Below, in pieces: positions 17,817 to 30,400 of a stretch of DNA of 64,000 nucleotides. The notes below the pieces were generated by a model. That model saw only the letters and a program-made list of their open reading frames with translations. It had not been told where the DNA came from and did not search any database. Position 1 is the first letter of the stretch; each line of letters begins with the position of its first letter. Where the stretch lies: positions 1 through 64,000 of IMG/VR virus record IMGVR_UViG_3300008954_000046, one strand, 5' to 3'. Origin of the DNA: a virus. The position numbers and the translations under genes were made by a program.

Positions 17817-20537
17817 ATGGGTTGTCCAGGAACACCAGTAACCGCCGGATTCTCAGGAATACAATTAGGTGATACAATTATAACACAAAGTTATCCCGCC
17901 CCTAATCTATGGAATGGTTATGGTTTATCACTAAGTACTATTAATAGTGTATTAGACAATCAATCTAATCCTTCAGGGTTAGACACAAACGGGTCGTGTT
18001 CGTGTTGTTGTTCAGGACTAAATGGTGGACTTACACCCACGTGGAGTCACTTCTATCAATATATAAATTCAAGTATCACACCAATTAGTGAGTCGACATG
18101 GCCTACCGAACAATGGTTACCAGGTGGTTCTACAGGAATTTATATGAATAATGTGGGGGATAAATTTTATTTCTTTAATGTAGGACAAGTTAGTAGATGT
18201 GGACAAATAGGAGCAGGTTTATATGACTTGTCTCCTGCTAGAACTAATACATTTCTCGCAACGTTCGACGTTCTTGACCACGTAATGGACCACTTCTTAT
18301 TAGGTAGTGGTGCCCCATGGTATGTGGAGACAGACCCAAATTTCAACGGTGGATACTCTGCTATAAGTTTATGTATACCTTGTTTTCAAATAGGTTCAGA
18401 CCCAGATGTGGCGGACACATGTCCACCTGCATCGTGTGCAAACCCAATGGATTATGGGACCGCTATACCAACGACTCCTATTGCAGGTCCAGGGCACAAC
18501 TTAGTAGCGGGATGTGGTAGTGGTACTGTTTGGCAAACATGTAACGATGACCCATGTTCCCCAAATGGACTTTGTTTAGGCCCTCCGAGTACTCCCGCTC
18601 CTACAGGGTGTATACAAGACGGTTCTCCTCTGACTAATAGTCCAGCTGATAATGTATGTTTTGATTGTGCAGGTAAACCTCTTTTTAACCCCTGTTATGG
18701 TGCTACCACTAACAACCCTACTAATTACGGGGTATGGGATATGGATGATAATTGGGTACAAAGTGGTGACAGAAATGGCTTTGATTGTGGAAATACCCAG
18801 AATGGAGACGGAAGTTGGGGTAGTTATAGTTCCGCGGGAGGAGACTATTACGCAGACTATAAACAAGACCCAAGTAACTGGGATAGTTGTTGTATGTATA
18901 AACAATATGGATGTACGAATCCTTTCTATGCAAACTTTAATGCAATCGCTAGTTTAGATTGTGCAGGACAACCTGACCCAGGAGATTTAACATGGTATGG
19001 AAGTGACCCTTTAGACCCTGCAAGTTTTGGACAAGTAATGTGTAGTCAAGCTAGTTGGTTAAATGGTGGTTATGCACAAATAACAGACCTGGGTGGTAAT
19101 AATTTCTCATGGTCGGTACCATTATTAGACCCAGTAACAGGTGCTCCAATATTAGACCCCACTTCAGGAGCTCCTATTATTTCTAGTCAAGGAACCGCAT
19201 CCCAACCAGGAGGAACAGATGTACCGTGTACTAGTTTAACTGTTAATGGGTCACCTAATCCAGGTGGGCACCCCTTATCTTGGTCAAAAACAGGATATGC
19301 ATCCGCAGACCAATGTTGTTGTAATAATGATGGATGTACCGACGCAGGTGTAGGAGGTACCCTATGGGACAATACAGGGAATCCACCCCCTAATGGAGGG
19401 CCTAACAATGTTTATCCTCCACTAGGACCAGGAAGTTCCCCAGTATTTAATACAGCGGGGGGATATGAGTGGTTAGGTACAGACCCTACTTACTATCAAG
19501 GATATATAGCTACTATTGGTTCTTCTTCTCCAACCACAATAAGTTCAGGTCCAGTAGCAGCATCTAATTATTGTGCCCAATGTAGTGGAGATTGTAATGG
19601 GGACCCCGTAGGTACTTTTAATCCAGGTTGGGCAGATTGTTGTTGGTATCAAATACCAGGATGTATGGATAGCACAGGAGGTCCAAATCCAGATATATTT
19701 GGTACAGGACCTACCTATTTAGTATGGAATTATAACCCTCTTGCAACTTATGATGACGGTTCATGTTTTTATCAAGAACCAATTCAAGGATGTATAGATG
19801 ATGGTGGTTTAGGATTAAGTAATATAATGGGCCCATATTTAGCTCCTACATATGCAGGTATCCCTGCAAATAATTTTGACCCTGATGCAAATATAATGGC
19901 GATGGGGACATGTACTTGGAATGAAGGATGTCCTGACCCATTAGCTGTCAATTATGACCCATGTGCAGACCCTAACGTTTTAGCCGATGTTATCACTAAT
20001 GCTTTTGGATGGAACTGTATAGTAACAGATGTAAATGGAATTGCATTACCGGGATTTTATCCTTCGGTACCAAATGCAACTCTATGTAATTATAACATTC
20101 CAGGAGCAGGACCAGGATGTATGGACCCACAAGCACTTAACTTTAATCCTCTCGCTACACAGGGTTGTGGAGGACTTTTTCCTCCACTAGATTTTACCTG
20201 TTGTACCTATCCAGTTGAAGGATGTACAGACCCAAATGCGTGGAATTATAATGCATTGGCAGTCATTGATGACGGGTCATGTGAATACCAAATTAATCCA
20301 TTTCAAGAAGGAGTTAATTTCCTAGATGGGACCAAAGTATTGTTATGTAGAGACCCACTGACAAAAGAAGAGGTATTAATGAATGTTTGTGAGCCGACAG
20401 AAATACAATCAGAAATATTTATCGAAAGAGGAAAACAAACAGTATTTGAACCAAATCAACGATTAGGGGAAATTAAAACCATGGGAGGGCTAGTAAACCA
20501 CGGTTATGGATATTATAAAATAAAGAAACAAGAATAA
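17817..20537 (+). CDS. Cys-rich tail protein with GCTDP/DDGSC repeats
   Basis: This 906-residue protein carries several copies of a Cys-containing repeat of the form GC.DP.A.NYNP.A..DDGSC.Y. Clear copies start near residues 364, 630-655, 685-722, 768 and 802; the last contains WNYNALAVIDDGSCEY. I know such repeats mainly from secreted or surface proteins of marine Bacteroidetes. The last 80 residues differ and are less Cys-rich (LDGTKVLLCRDPLTKEEVLM), perhaps a virion-anchoring domain. It is probably a tail fibre or spike component with disulfide or calcium-bound repeats. It starts after a 37-base A-rich gap. Confidence 0.75.
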   Translation: MGCPGTPVTAGFSGIQLGDTIITQSYPAPNLWNGYGLSLSTINSVLDNQSNPSGLDTNGSCSCCCSGLNGGLTPTWSHFYQYINSSITPISESTWPTEQWLPGGSTGIYMNNVGDKFYFFNVGQVSRCGQIGAGLYDLSPARTNTFLATFDVLDHVMDHFLLGSGAPWYVETDPNFNGGYSAISLCIPCFQIGSDPDVADTCPPASCANPMDYGTAIPTTPIAGPGHNLVAGCGSGTVWQTCNDDPCSPNGLCLGPPSTPAPTGCIQDGSPLTNSPADNVCFDCAGKPLFNPCYGATTNNPTNYGVWDMDDNWVQSGDRNGFDCGNTQNGDGSWGSYSSAGGDYYADYKQDPSNWDSCCMYKQYGCTNPFYANFNAIASLDCAGQPDPGDLTWYGSDPLDPASFGQVMCSQASWLNGGYAQITDLGGNNFSWSVPLLDPVTGAPILDPTSGAPIISSQGTASQPGGTDVPCTSLTVNGSPNPGGHPLSWSKTGYASADQCCCNNDGCTDAGVGGTLWDNTGNPPPNGGPNNVYPPLGPGSSPVFNTAGGYEWLGTDPTYYQGYIATIGSSSPTTISSGPVAASNYCAQCSGDCNGDPVGTFNPGWADCCWYQIPGCMDSTGGPNPDIFGTGPTYLVWNYNPLATYDDGSCFYQEPIQGCIDDGGLGLSNIMGPYLAPTYAGIPANNFDPDANIMAMGTCTWNEGCPDPLAVNYDPCADPNVLADVITNAFGWNCIVTDVNGIALPGFYPSVPNATLCNYNIPGAGPGCMDPQALNFNPLATQGCGGLFPPLDFTCCTYPVEGCTDPNAWNYNALAVIDDGSCEYQINPFQEGVNFLDGTKVLLCRDPLTKEEVLMNVCEPTEIQSEIFIERGKQTVFEPNQRLGEIKTMGGLVNHGYGYYKIKKQE

Positions 20538-20549
20538 AATTTAAAAAAT

Positions 20550-21455
20550 ATGGCATTAGGAGCATACGGAATAAAAAGACCAGCAGATGTATCACCAGAA
20601 GATGTGGATATAGTAATGGTATACACCCCCACTAGGGAATCAAATAGTGGTGTAATACTAAAAAGTTTAGACGCCAGTTCTATCTTAACCCCTTATTATC
20701 ATAATGGGGAGACTACGGGTAACGCAAACGTCGAAATTCTAGGTGGATTATATAATTTAAAATTACCTTCTACAGAATTTAATAAAAAAGGAATTTATAC
20801 GGTTTATATTAAACCAGTAGAAGTACGGACTTCAATCACCGACTGTGGTGTACTCTCTTCACTACCAAACGTTAAGGGATTAGTTTTTGATTTAAATAAT
20901 GTAGCTCCACAGTATAGGAATAAATTTGTAAACAATGGTTTAGTAGGGTTTAGGGTAGAATATCTAAATTCTGACGGAACTAAAATTCCTAATTTCTATA
21001 GAGTTGTCACCTCTTCCTTTTTCTGTGAACCAATTACACAAAATTTAACTAATAGTGCACAAAAAGCTATTAGATATCGTTATGTAAATGGAGGGAGTAA
21101 CTTATTGTTCTGTACACTAACACCAACATCAGCACCTTCCAATAAACCTAACGCATTACCATATATCGGACAACCCGACCAAAATGTAATTATAAGTAAT
21201 ACCTATTTTAATCCCATAACTTTAGAGATAGAGATGGTGGATTATGACTTAGAAAGTTTAGGTATAGCATTATATGGAAACCAAACTAAGTCATTAACGG
21301 ATGGTATTTACACCCTTTATGACGAAAATGATAACATTTATAAACAATATACTCTCTACGAAAAACGTGACCAATTTGGTAATCCTTTATATGAAGTAAG
21401 AAAAGATAGAGAGAATAATATAGACTTTAGTAAAGCTTTTAATAACATCCAATAG
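20550..21455 (+). CDS. putative tail structural protein
   Basis: I do not recognise this 301-residue protein. It contains no membrane segment and has the even spread of Asn, Tyr, Thr and Val expected for a virion beta-protein. The N-terminus (LGAYGIKRPADVSPEDVDIV) is charged and may dock onto a neighbour. It lies 12 bases after the Cys-rich repeat protein and 3 bases before the giant gene, so it may be a connector or a chaperone for one of them. Confidence 0.65.
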   Translation: MALGAYGIKRPADVSPEDVDIVMVYTPTRESNSGVILKSLDASSILTPYYHNGETTGNANVEILGGLYNLKLPSTEFNKKGIYTVYIKPVEVRTSITDCGVLSSLPNVKGLVFDLNNVAPQYRNKFVNNGLVGFRVEYLNSDGTKIPNFYRVVTSSFFCEPITQNLTNSAQKAIRYRYVNGGSNLLFCTLTPTSAPSNKPNALPYIGQPDQNVIISNTYFNPITLEIEMVDYDLESLGIALYGNQTKSLTDGIYTLYDENDNIYKQYTLYEKRDQFGNPLYEVRKDRENNIDFSKAFNNIQ

Positions 21456-21458
21456 TAA

Positions 21459-24400
21459 ATGGCAAATGGGAATAACACATATTCTTCACAAGCATCTAGT
21501 GGGTTAGATAGTTTTAGTGATGGTTTAGTTGGAAATCAATTTACAGATGGAACTACTCAGTTTAGTCTAGGTAATTTTGGTATTTCCATGTCTGTTACCG
21601 ATAAAGATAGTCGAGAATTTTCTTTAGGTAATTTTTCAGAACCAATCACTTTAGACAGTCTTAATTTTAGTAATGCACAAGAAGCAAAAACCTTAGTAAA
21701 TAATAGTTTAACTACTTTTATTAATTTTGATAGAAGTAAAATTACTAACTTTACTCTATATGGTTCCCTCGCAGAACGACTTAGAGTTGCGACCCAAAAT
21801 ATAATTAAAAAATTTCCAGCTGCAATTGTAGTTAATCGAATAAGACGAGATTATCTAACAGGGGTCACCGCTACTAATATCGTCTTTGACCCAACAGAAA
21901 ATGAAACCACATTAGATGTTAACATATCCCAAATGTCGAATCCATTTGCGATAGAGTACACAAGAATGGGGAATTTATTCTTTACTGGTACTACCGAAGG
22001 GGTTGATGAGATTCGTAATATGACTAAAAATTATTCTAAGTATAGTTTATTTTTAGGTAGTAGGGAATTTGAGATAGAAGTAATGACACCTGCGACGTCT
22101 AATACTTCAGGTAATTTAAATATTACGGTAAAAGGTAATCCATTTAGTGGAGCAAGTTTTGTAACTCAACAACTAATACTTAAACCTAATACACCTCAAA
22201 CAGAAGAAATATTTAAAAAGTTAGATGATGTAGAACAATATTTGTTGAATAGGACAAGTACTCCTATTTATACCTCGAGTTTTAAGGTGTTAAGAGAAAC
22301 TAATAGTGGTAAATTAGTAAGTTCGACAAAGAATTTAACGTGGCCTTTACAAGATACTTGGAATATTTTGATAGAAGGTGCACCATTTACAAATTATTTA
22401 GGGAGACTAAATGATATTGCTATTACTTTTGACGACTACAAAACTAACCTAGTCTCTCGTTTTTTAACTACGGGAGCACTTAAAGAATTTGATACGGAAA
22501 ACCAAGGATTTGAAAAGATATTACAAGTTTACGGAAGAAGTTTTGACCAAGTTAAAAAATATATAGACGGATTAGCTTACATGACCAATGTTAGTTATGA
22601 CGGTATAAATAATATCCCAGATACTCTATTAAAGAATTTAGCACGCATGTTGGGGTGGGGAACACCAAGTTCCATCCAACAAGTTAACTTTTTAGACTCG
22701 ATTTTTAATAGAGGTGGGGCAGAAGAATTTAAGGGGGAATCTACTAATAGTACCCCAGCAGAGTTGGACGTTGAACTCTATAGAAAAATTTTAGTTAACA
22801 CTGCTTATCTTTTTAAATCAAAGGGAACAAGAAAATCTATAGAATTCTTATTACGATTGGTGGGTGCACCAGAAGCATTAATTGAATTTAATGAACATGT
22901 TTATGTGGCTGGAAACCGTATAAATATGAATAAATTTGATAGTACTATTGAAAGTTTCTCGGGTGGAACCTACGTAGAGTCTATCCCTGTAGAAAGACAA
23001 TATTATAGTGCAGTTACTGATTCACTAACCTTCCCACCAACGGTGGTGACAGGATTTACGTTTGGAACAGAAAAAGTAACTTTACCAGTCACTGCTACTA
23101 GAGACCAATATCCAGTAGGGAAAGATGGTTATCCTAAACCACCTAAATTTAATAAAGACGGATACTTCCAATCAGGAGCTGGATGGTTTGAAAGAACACC
23201 AGAACATAAAAGCGACCAAGTAGTTAATGCAAAAAAATCCATTTTTACTGGTGACACCCCAGATATAAAAACACAATTTGCTCCTTTTACATACGGAGAA
23301 AAATATTTAGATTATCTCAGAAAATTCCCTGATATGAAAATGGGATTCGATTTAGTTAAAACTGTAGATAATAAAAAATCATGGGTACAAGTCGACCCAA
23401 GAAAAACTAATGAGAGTTTTAGAAACCTAGCAAATAGACAATCTGTTCTTAATACTCGCGGAACCAAATATCATGTAGATTCCGATAGACAAGTATTAAA
23501 TGTAAAGAATATAGAGTTATTCTTGAATGTAGGACAAGGATTAGAATGGGATGTATGGAACACTTCTAGTAAATTTGGTTGTCTATATGGACTTACCCCT
23601 CTAGGAGATATAACAACACCTGGGATATTCCCACCACAATACTTATATCCATCTCCAGGTGGTCCAGATTGGACTACAATTCAGATAGACGCTTCTAAAT
23701 TATCATTTTTTGAATTTGCAGAAAATTTTTGGAAAATCCACATAAATGTAAAAAACAGACAAACTATAGATGACGGACATGGAGGGGGTTATCCTACTCT
23801 ACAAATGGTTTATTTAGATTATTTAAACAGTAATAAAGTATGTGGTATTCCTAATAACAAATACACTTACGAAAAAATGTTAGACTTCGTAGATGGAATT
23901 AGTGATTATTGGGTGAGATTAATAGAACAAATGGTTCCTGCTACTACAATTTGGCAAGGAGGAGTAAAAATAGAAAATTCTGCTTTTCATAGATATAAAT
24001 ACGCGTATAAACATGAACCAGTCTGTGATGATTTACCGTGTTTGGGGTCTTTTGTGGAGTGTGTGGGGCCTAATTTTAATGAGGTACTCGTAAATGGGTT
24101 TATAGCGTCGGAAGGAATTAAGTTTAGTGGAGCAGGATGGTATAATAAAATAACATTAAACGGACAAGAATATACAGGAACATTAGGGCATAATTATATC
24201 TACTATAGTAGTACTACAATTAGTGACATACCAAGTACAGATGCATGGTTGGATAATATGGTGTCTATCTTAAGTGGTATAACAGGTCAATGTTTTAATT
24301 ATTATGTTTTTGATGATACAACTACAGGAGCACCACCTATCACCAACCCAAGGACATTAGTACTCCAAGGGTGTTGTGAAGGGGGAGTAGATTTATGGAA

Positions 24401-27400
24401 TTATAATACTGGTCCAAGCCCAGGTACTTTTATGGCAGAGACATGTCTAGAATTAGATGTAGTACGTGCAAGATTAACCGCGGCAACTGCTAATATTTAC
24501 GCATTCTATGACACTACTTCTTTAAGTGCATCGGTTGCATTTGCGGCAAGACAATCCCTCGATATGTATTCTACTCAAATTAGATTAACTGGTTGGAGTG
24601 GAAAAACTTATCATATACCAGTAGGACAAGAAAGATGGTTAGCTTGGGCTAATTATCCATGGTCAGGTGCTTTATCTGGAACTACAGCGGGAGGACCTTA
24701 TTCTGCATTAAGAACAACAATGCCTAGTGGATGTGTAGGACCGCCATGGTTACAAAATGTTACTTCTAGGCACTATTGTGATGTTGATAATGGAGAATTT
24801 GGAGTATTACCATACCAAGCAGATTTAACTGCTAATGGAAATGCAACCTTTAGTGGACAAGATAAGAATGTAATTGTAGTAAGTTTTGCAGATGAGACTG
24901 CACCATATAGGAGCAATAACGCGCTTTCAATCTTTAATGGTTATCATGGAGGTGGTGGTGGAACTATAAGATATGGTGGAAAAGCAAGTTATACAAACGC
25001 AAATGAACAACCAACCATGGGAATCCAAAATGATTGGAACGTAGGGTTTGATGTCACCCCATCTTACCCACAACCTAGACCTGCTTACCAGGAAGATTTT
25101 GATAACTTTAGAGGAGTCTTTAACAACTATAATTATTTTAGGTATTTCCTATACCCAATTATTGAAAATAATTTTACGGCAAAACTACATTTCCCACTTC
25201 AGGTTTATGGTGCAATGACAGGGGACTTTATAACTGGATGTACATGGACTAGTAGAACTGGAGATACATGTACAAATAACTTTGGTGTAGCAATAACTGG
25301 ATATACAGCTACTTCAGGACAGACTGGTTGGCCTGTATATACCTTAGATTGTGTTTATGACGGTTTAACTGGAAGTACGTGTCCATTGTCAAAACGACCA
25401 AATAATCCAGATGGAACTGGATATACTTTATATAGAAAATATAAAACAAAAGTAGTTACGAGTGATTGGGATGTAGGTACAGGTCTCGGTAACTTTACAG
25501 AAAACCCTACAGTAATGGGTGCGGGAGGTACCGTGTCAGCGATTACCACCAACTATAACCCATATACAGGTAGTAGTCTTTCGATGTATAATAGTAAAAC
25601 AGGATATTATGGTCCTGGGTTACAAAACTTTGGTTTCGGATGGAGAGGTAGTTTAGGAACAGAAGGTTGTACAACAGTACAAGGGGTAATTGGAGATGAT
25701 TGTCTACCAGCACCGAATCCATGTTGGGACCCACAGTGTCCTGGTACCTATTATCGTAACAATGGTTGTATGGCAACTGGGGCAGTAGGTGCAAATGGAC
25801 AGGGACTATTTCTTGCAGCGAACCCAATAAATCTTTTCCTAAACTCTGCAGGTGTAAGTGTATTCCAAGAAGACTTAACAGAATTCTTAAAAGCGGATAC
25901 TGAATTATTCTTAGGAGATTATGATTATTGTGAACCTACATGTTCAGAACCTTGTGACCCAGATGCACAAACTGTGTGGATAGGGGGTATAGCATACGAT
26001 AGAGGAGACATAGTACAATATAACAGACATTGTTGGTTAAGTAATGTTTCAGGAAACACTACAACTCCTAACCAGTTAATGGCTTCCTCATTTACAGGTG
26101 AATGTGCAAATGAATTCACCGCAATGACACAAAATAATGCATGGACTCAAATTGATATTTCCCCTCTTAAATTCTTAGGAGGTAATGATTTCAGACCAAG
26201 AGAAGATTGTGAAAGTTTAAAAGAAATACCAGAAAATCCAGAAACTACAGGTACTACAGTTGTTACCGACCCATTGAGTTTTAAAGACGGAATCTTTAAT
26301 ATTGGAGGTCAGGATTGTTATGAGTCAGCTTATTTTAATTGTGATGACCTTGTAAATCCATGTTCATGTGATGATGTTGTAAGTTCAGGACAAACCTACG
26401 ATGCGGGAATAGATGGAAACGGTCACGTTATACAAGCTTCATACACTGTCTACCAACCTGGAGATATTGTATGTTGTGGTGGGGGAACCATGCAAGAAAA
26501 TCAAGCTTATATATTAAGTGACTTTAGTTCCACTACATGGACACCAACTGGATGTACATTCGGAACTACCACTTGTACTGCTCAAGAGTTTAATTTAACT
26601 ATTTGTAATATGGGAACAGGAGGACCCGGTCTTATAAATAATATGGCACAACAATATGGATGTTGGATACCATGTGATAATTTAGGACAAGCTGCAGTAA
26701 TATTAGCGGGTACAGGAATTAGTTTGATAACAAATGCAGTAGACCCATGTGATAATCCTTCAGGCCTGAGACCACCACCACCCGATGATGATGATGGACC
26801 GTGTGTGTGTGATATACTCCCTAGTCAAAAAACTACAGTAGTAGATACATTAGATGGGACGTTCAATCTAATTCCACAACCAGTATTAGATTATAGGATT
26901 GAAGGAACTCAGCTTTTTTACAGTAGTAATGGAGCATATGAACCATTAAGTGCGGTCCCTTCAAACGCATATGAAGCAGCTACTGCACAATATTTCCCAT
27001 GTTGTTTAGGGGATACTATAGAAATAATTCAACATCTATATAATAGCTCCGATAATAATCCAGCAACAACTTATTTAGGTCAGAGAAAATGGAAGATTAA
27101 TGTAGATGCAATGACGTATTTATGGTTATATTTTGTAAGTGGACAGTCTATCCCGGGGACAGACCCAGCAGCCGATAAAGCATACATGAAAATACCAAAA
27201 GACTTCGTAACTTTTAATCCTGCGGACTCTACTATAGTAACCTCTGCGGGTGCATACGAAGGATATCCAGCAACAACAGATTTAGCAGATACTGATATTA
27301 TTCTTTTTATGTCCCCAACTAGTAATCCTGGATATTTTGGATTTGTGAATGGACAAGGAGCTACTTTTACGTCTACAATGGAATATTGGGGTGACCCATC

Positions 27401-30400
27401 CATTCTCACCAACCCAGAACCATTGATGGTTAGAGGTGATATTGACCGTACATATCCTGACTTACCCCCAAGTACCTCAAATCTAAAATATATGTACAAT
27501 ATGGAATTTAATTTCATATGTAATAGTAGTCCCGCAAATAGTGTAGAATTTACTTCTAATCCTATAGGATACAACAGCAGTGCGACTCTTAATGACATTC
27601 CAGAGAGTGAACCATGTCCTACTAATACAAAAGCAGCACTACCTAAAATGGCACCTAGAATGAGTTCTTCTGTAGAGTCACAAGGAGGTATATCCAATCA
27701 AAGAAGTAGTTCTCTAACCGAGACTTCAGGTGAAGGAGGGGTAATCACTTTTGACTATACCAAATATATGAGAAGGTATTATCCAGAACTTAATCCTTCT
27801 GATTATGAAATAGTTAGTGGAAATATTTACGCAGTCTTAAATAATGCTATTTATAAATCATCACAACAAATTCCATATAATCTTACAACCAATGCAGTAG
27901 TTGCACAAGATAGAAAAGGAGTACAAACTTACCTTACTTATAATGATGGTACGGATTACCCTAAGGCTAAGTTAAGATGGATGATGGATGTAGTAACCCA
28001 ATATCCTAATAACACAGTACAATTATTCTTTAGAAATAAAGAAATACAAGATGGGTTTGAATTCTCTTTGAAAGGAAAACAAATTGGAAATGTAGAATAC
28101 TATGATGTATATTATCCTAATTATGATAAACCAGGAAGTTATGGAGCGAGTAGGTTACCACAACTCAACTTTACTTTAAGTGGAGCATCTTTAATAACTG
28201 GAGAATTTTCTTCACCTAGTTATAGTCGTCTTCCAGTAGAGTATAAAAATTTACAAGATTGGGTAGACAGGAGTATAGGTAGTAATCCATTTAATAATAG
28301 TTATGTGAACTACCACCCAAATGGAAAGTTTCACAATTTTGAAATAAGAAGAAATTATACAACACCGATAGGGACAGAAGGTGGAGTTACTTACTACACC
28401 CCACTTAATAATTTAAATGTAGAGATAGTCGCAACCACTTATGGAAATTGGGATACATTTAAGAAAACTTCACCACCAATAAGTGGATTAACAAGTCAGT
28501 ATACTGGTTATACTAATTTATCACCGTATAATAATACTTTGGGAGTTGAAAATCTTACTAGTGATAAGGTATTTGATTTAAACTTTTCTTACACCGCTTT
28601 TACAGGAACAACTGTTATACCAATGAATGGACCTCGTCGAAATGATTCTATTCTTATGGGGGCATCCACTTCTATAACTGCAGCAAAAGTCGCACCAGAA
28701 TCGTTAAGTGAAAATAGTGGACCAGTAAACGTAGTTACTTCCGCTAATACCGATTACATCTACTATAAGGCAAAAAGAGATGGGTTATATAGATTCCAAT
28801 ACCAAGGAGCGGTAACTGTAGATTATTATGATACGGGATGGTGCCAATATTTAGAAAATGCTTATAAAAAGACAACCAATAATACTTACCCAGTTAATGA
28901 TTTACATTATGAAAATTTAATTAATAGTTCAATTCTATATGTAGGAGGTGGGACTGATATTACAACTACTGAAGGATATGTTTCTAACCCCTACACTAAT
29001 ATTCCACCATATAATATGGTGACTCCGACCTATGGTTTTAATAGAGGGGAAGGAATTAACTATTTTGATGCTCAAATTTGGATAGAAAGAAAATTCTCAG
29101 GAGATACAGCAGACGGTGTAGAATATGTTTCGGCTGCGACTCTAAGTAAACAAGCTATTGGTAATAATAGTGAACAATATCCAGATAATAGTAACTTTTT
29201 AACTCTAGAAATTACACCTGCAGATATACTCGCGAATACTTACACAAGTTCAGGGACTACATGTAGTGCAACTACCAGTCTAGTATTTAGTAAAACTATA
29301 GACATTAGTTTAGACACCAAATGTGTTAAATTAAATAAAGGAGACGAAATAAGATTAAAAAATCTAGTTACATGGCATTCTACAAGTAAATCTGGAGGAA
29401 CAACAACATTAGATGTTAGAATAGGAAGTAAAAATGAAATAACCACTTCCGTCTATAAAGGGGTTAAGACAACTGAAACACAGACAAGATACCCATGGTA
29501 TCGAGTAAGTGTAGATGCGTGTAATTTACAAAAAATAAGAAAAAATTTAATATGGGACCCACAACAAAGAGCACAAACACACAGTTGGTTTAATGAATCT
29601 AAGAAAGAAAGCCTCTCCGAATATGGTACTTTATATCTCACCACGTATTTTGAAGGTAAGGATTTAATTGTTCCACCTAGATTGAAGACTCTTAAGGATA
29701 TAAGTAATCTTACTTATTTAGATATACCTAAAGATTATACAGGACCTTTTGATTTACAAATTGTGGCAAAAAGAACCTCTAACTGGAATAAAGCTCTGGA
29801 AGAGGGTAGATTTACAGATGGAATCCAACCACTATCGAGCAAACCATTTAGTTTTAATGGGTTAGAAACCCAATGGACAATGCCTATTTTCACTTCTGAG
29901 GAAGGTAAAATACCACCATTTCCTAATTACTCTCACACATATCTGGTAGAGACACAGTTTAGAGTTAAAGGGACTCCACGAAGTTTTTCTCATGTAGTTG
30001 CATATACTGATGATATAAACACTTCGATAAGTTATTATAATAGAAGTAATGGTTTTAGTAATGTAGAGGCTCCATTAACAGGACAAGACTTTATTGTACA
30101 AAATGAACAACAAGATAAAAGAAAAATGTACTTTAGTCTTACTGACCTTATAATTGAAGGAGAACCATCAGTGATAAAAACTAATAATTATGATTTATAT
30201 TCTACAATGATAGATACAGTACACGAAACTTACGAATGTGAGTGTAGAACGGAAAGAGGAAAACTCATCGCCACCAACCGACTTGCATGCCCAGGGAATA
30301 CTAATTGTATAAAGAAATGTCAAGAGTTTTGTAAAGCGACAAGACCTAGTCAAAAATTAATAGGAAAATTAACCAATCAAGGTATAAACACTAACTCTAA

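Noticed and set aside
27080-27697. 205-residue minus-strand reading frame inside the giant structural gene
   Set aside because: It lies fully opposite a continuous coding frame, is unusually hydrophobic for its neighbours and has no leader or coupling; it is a shadow of the real gene.
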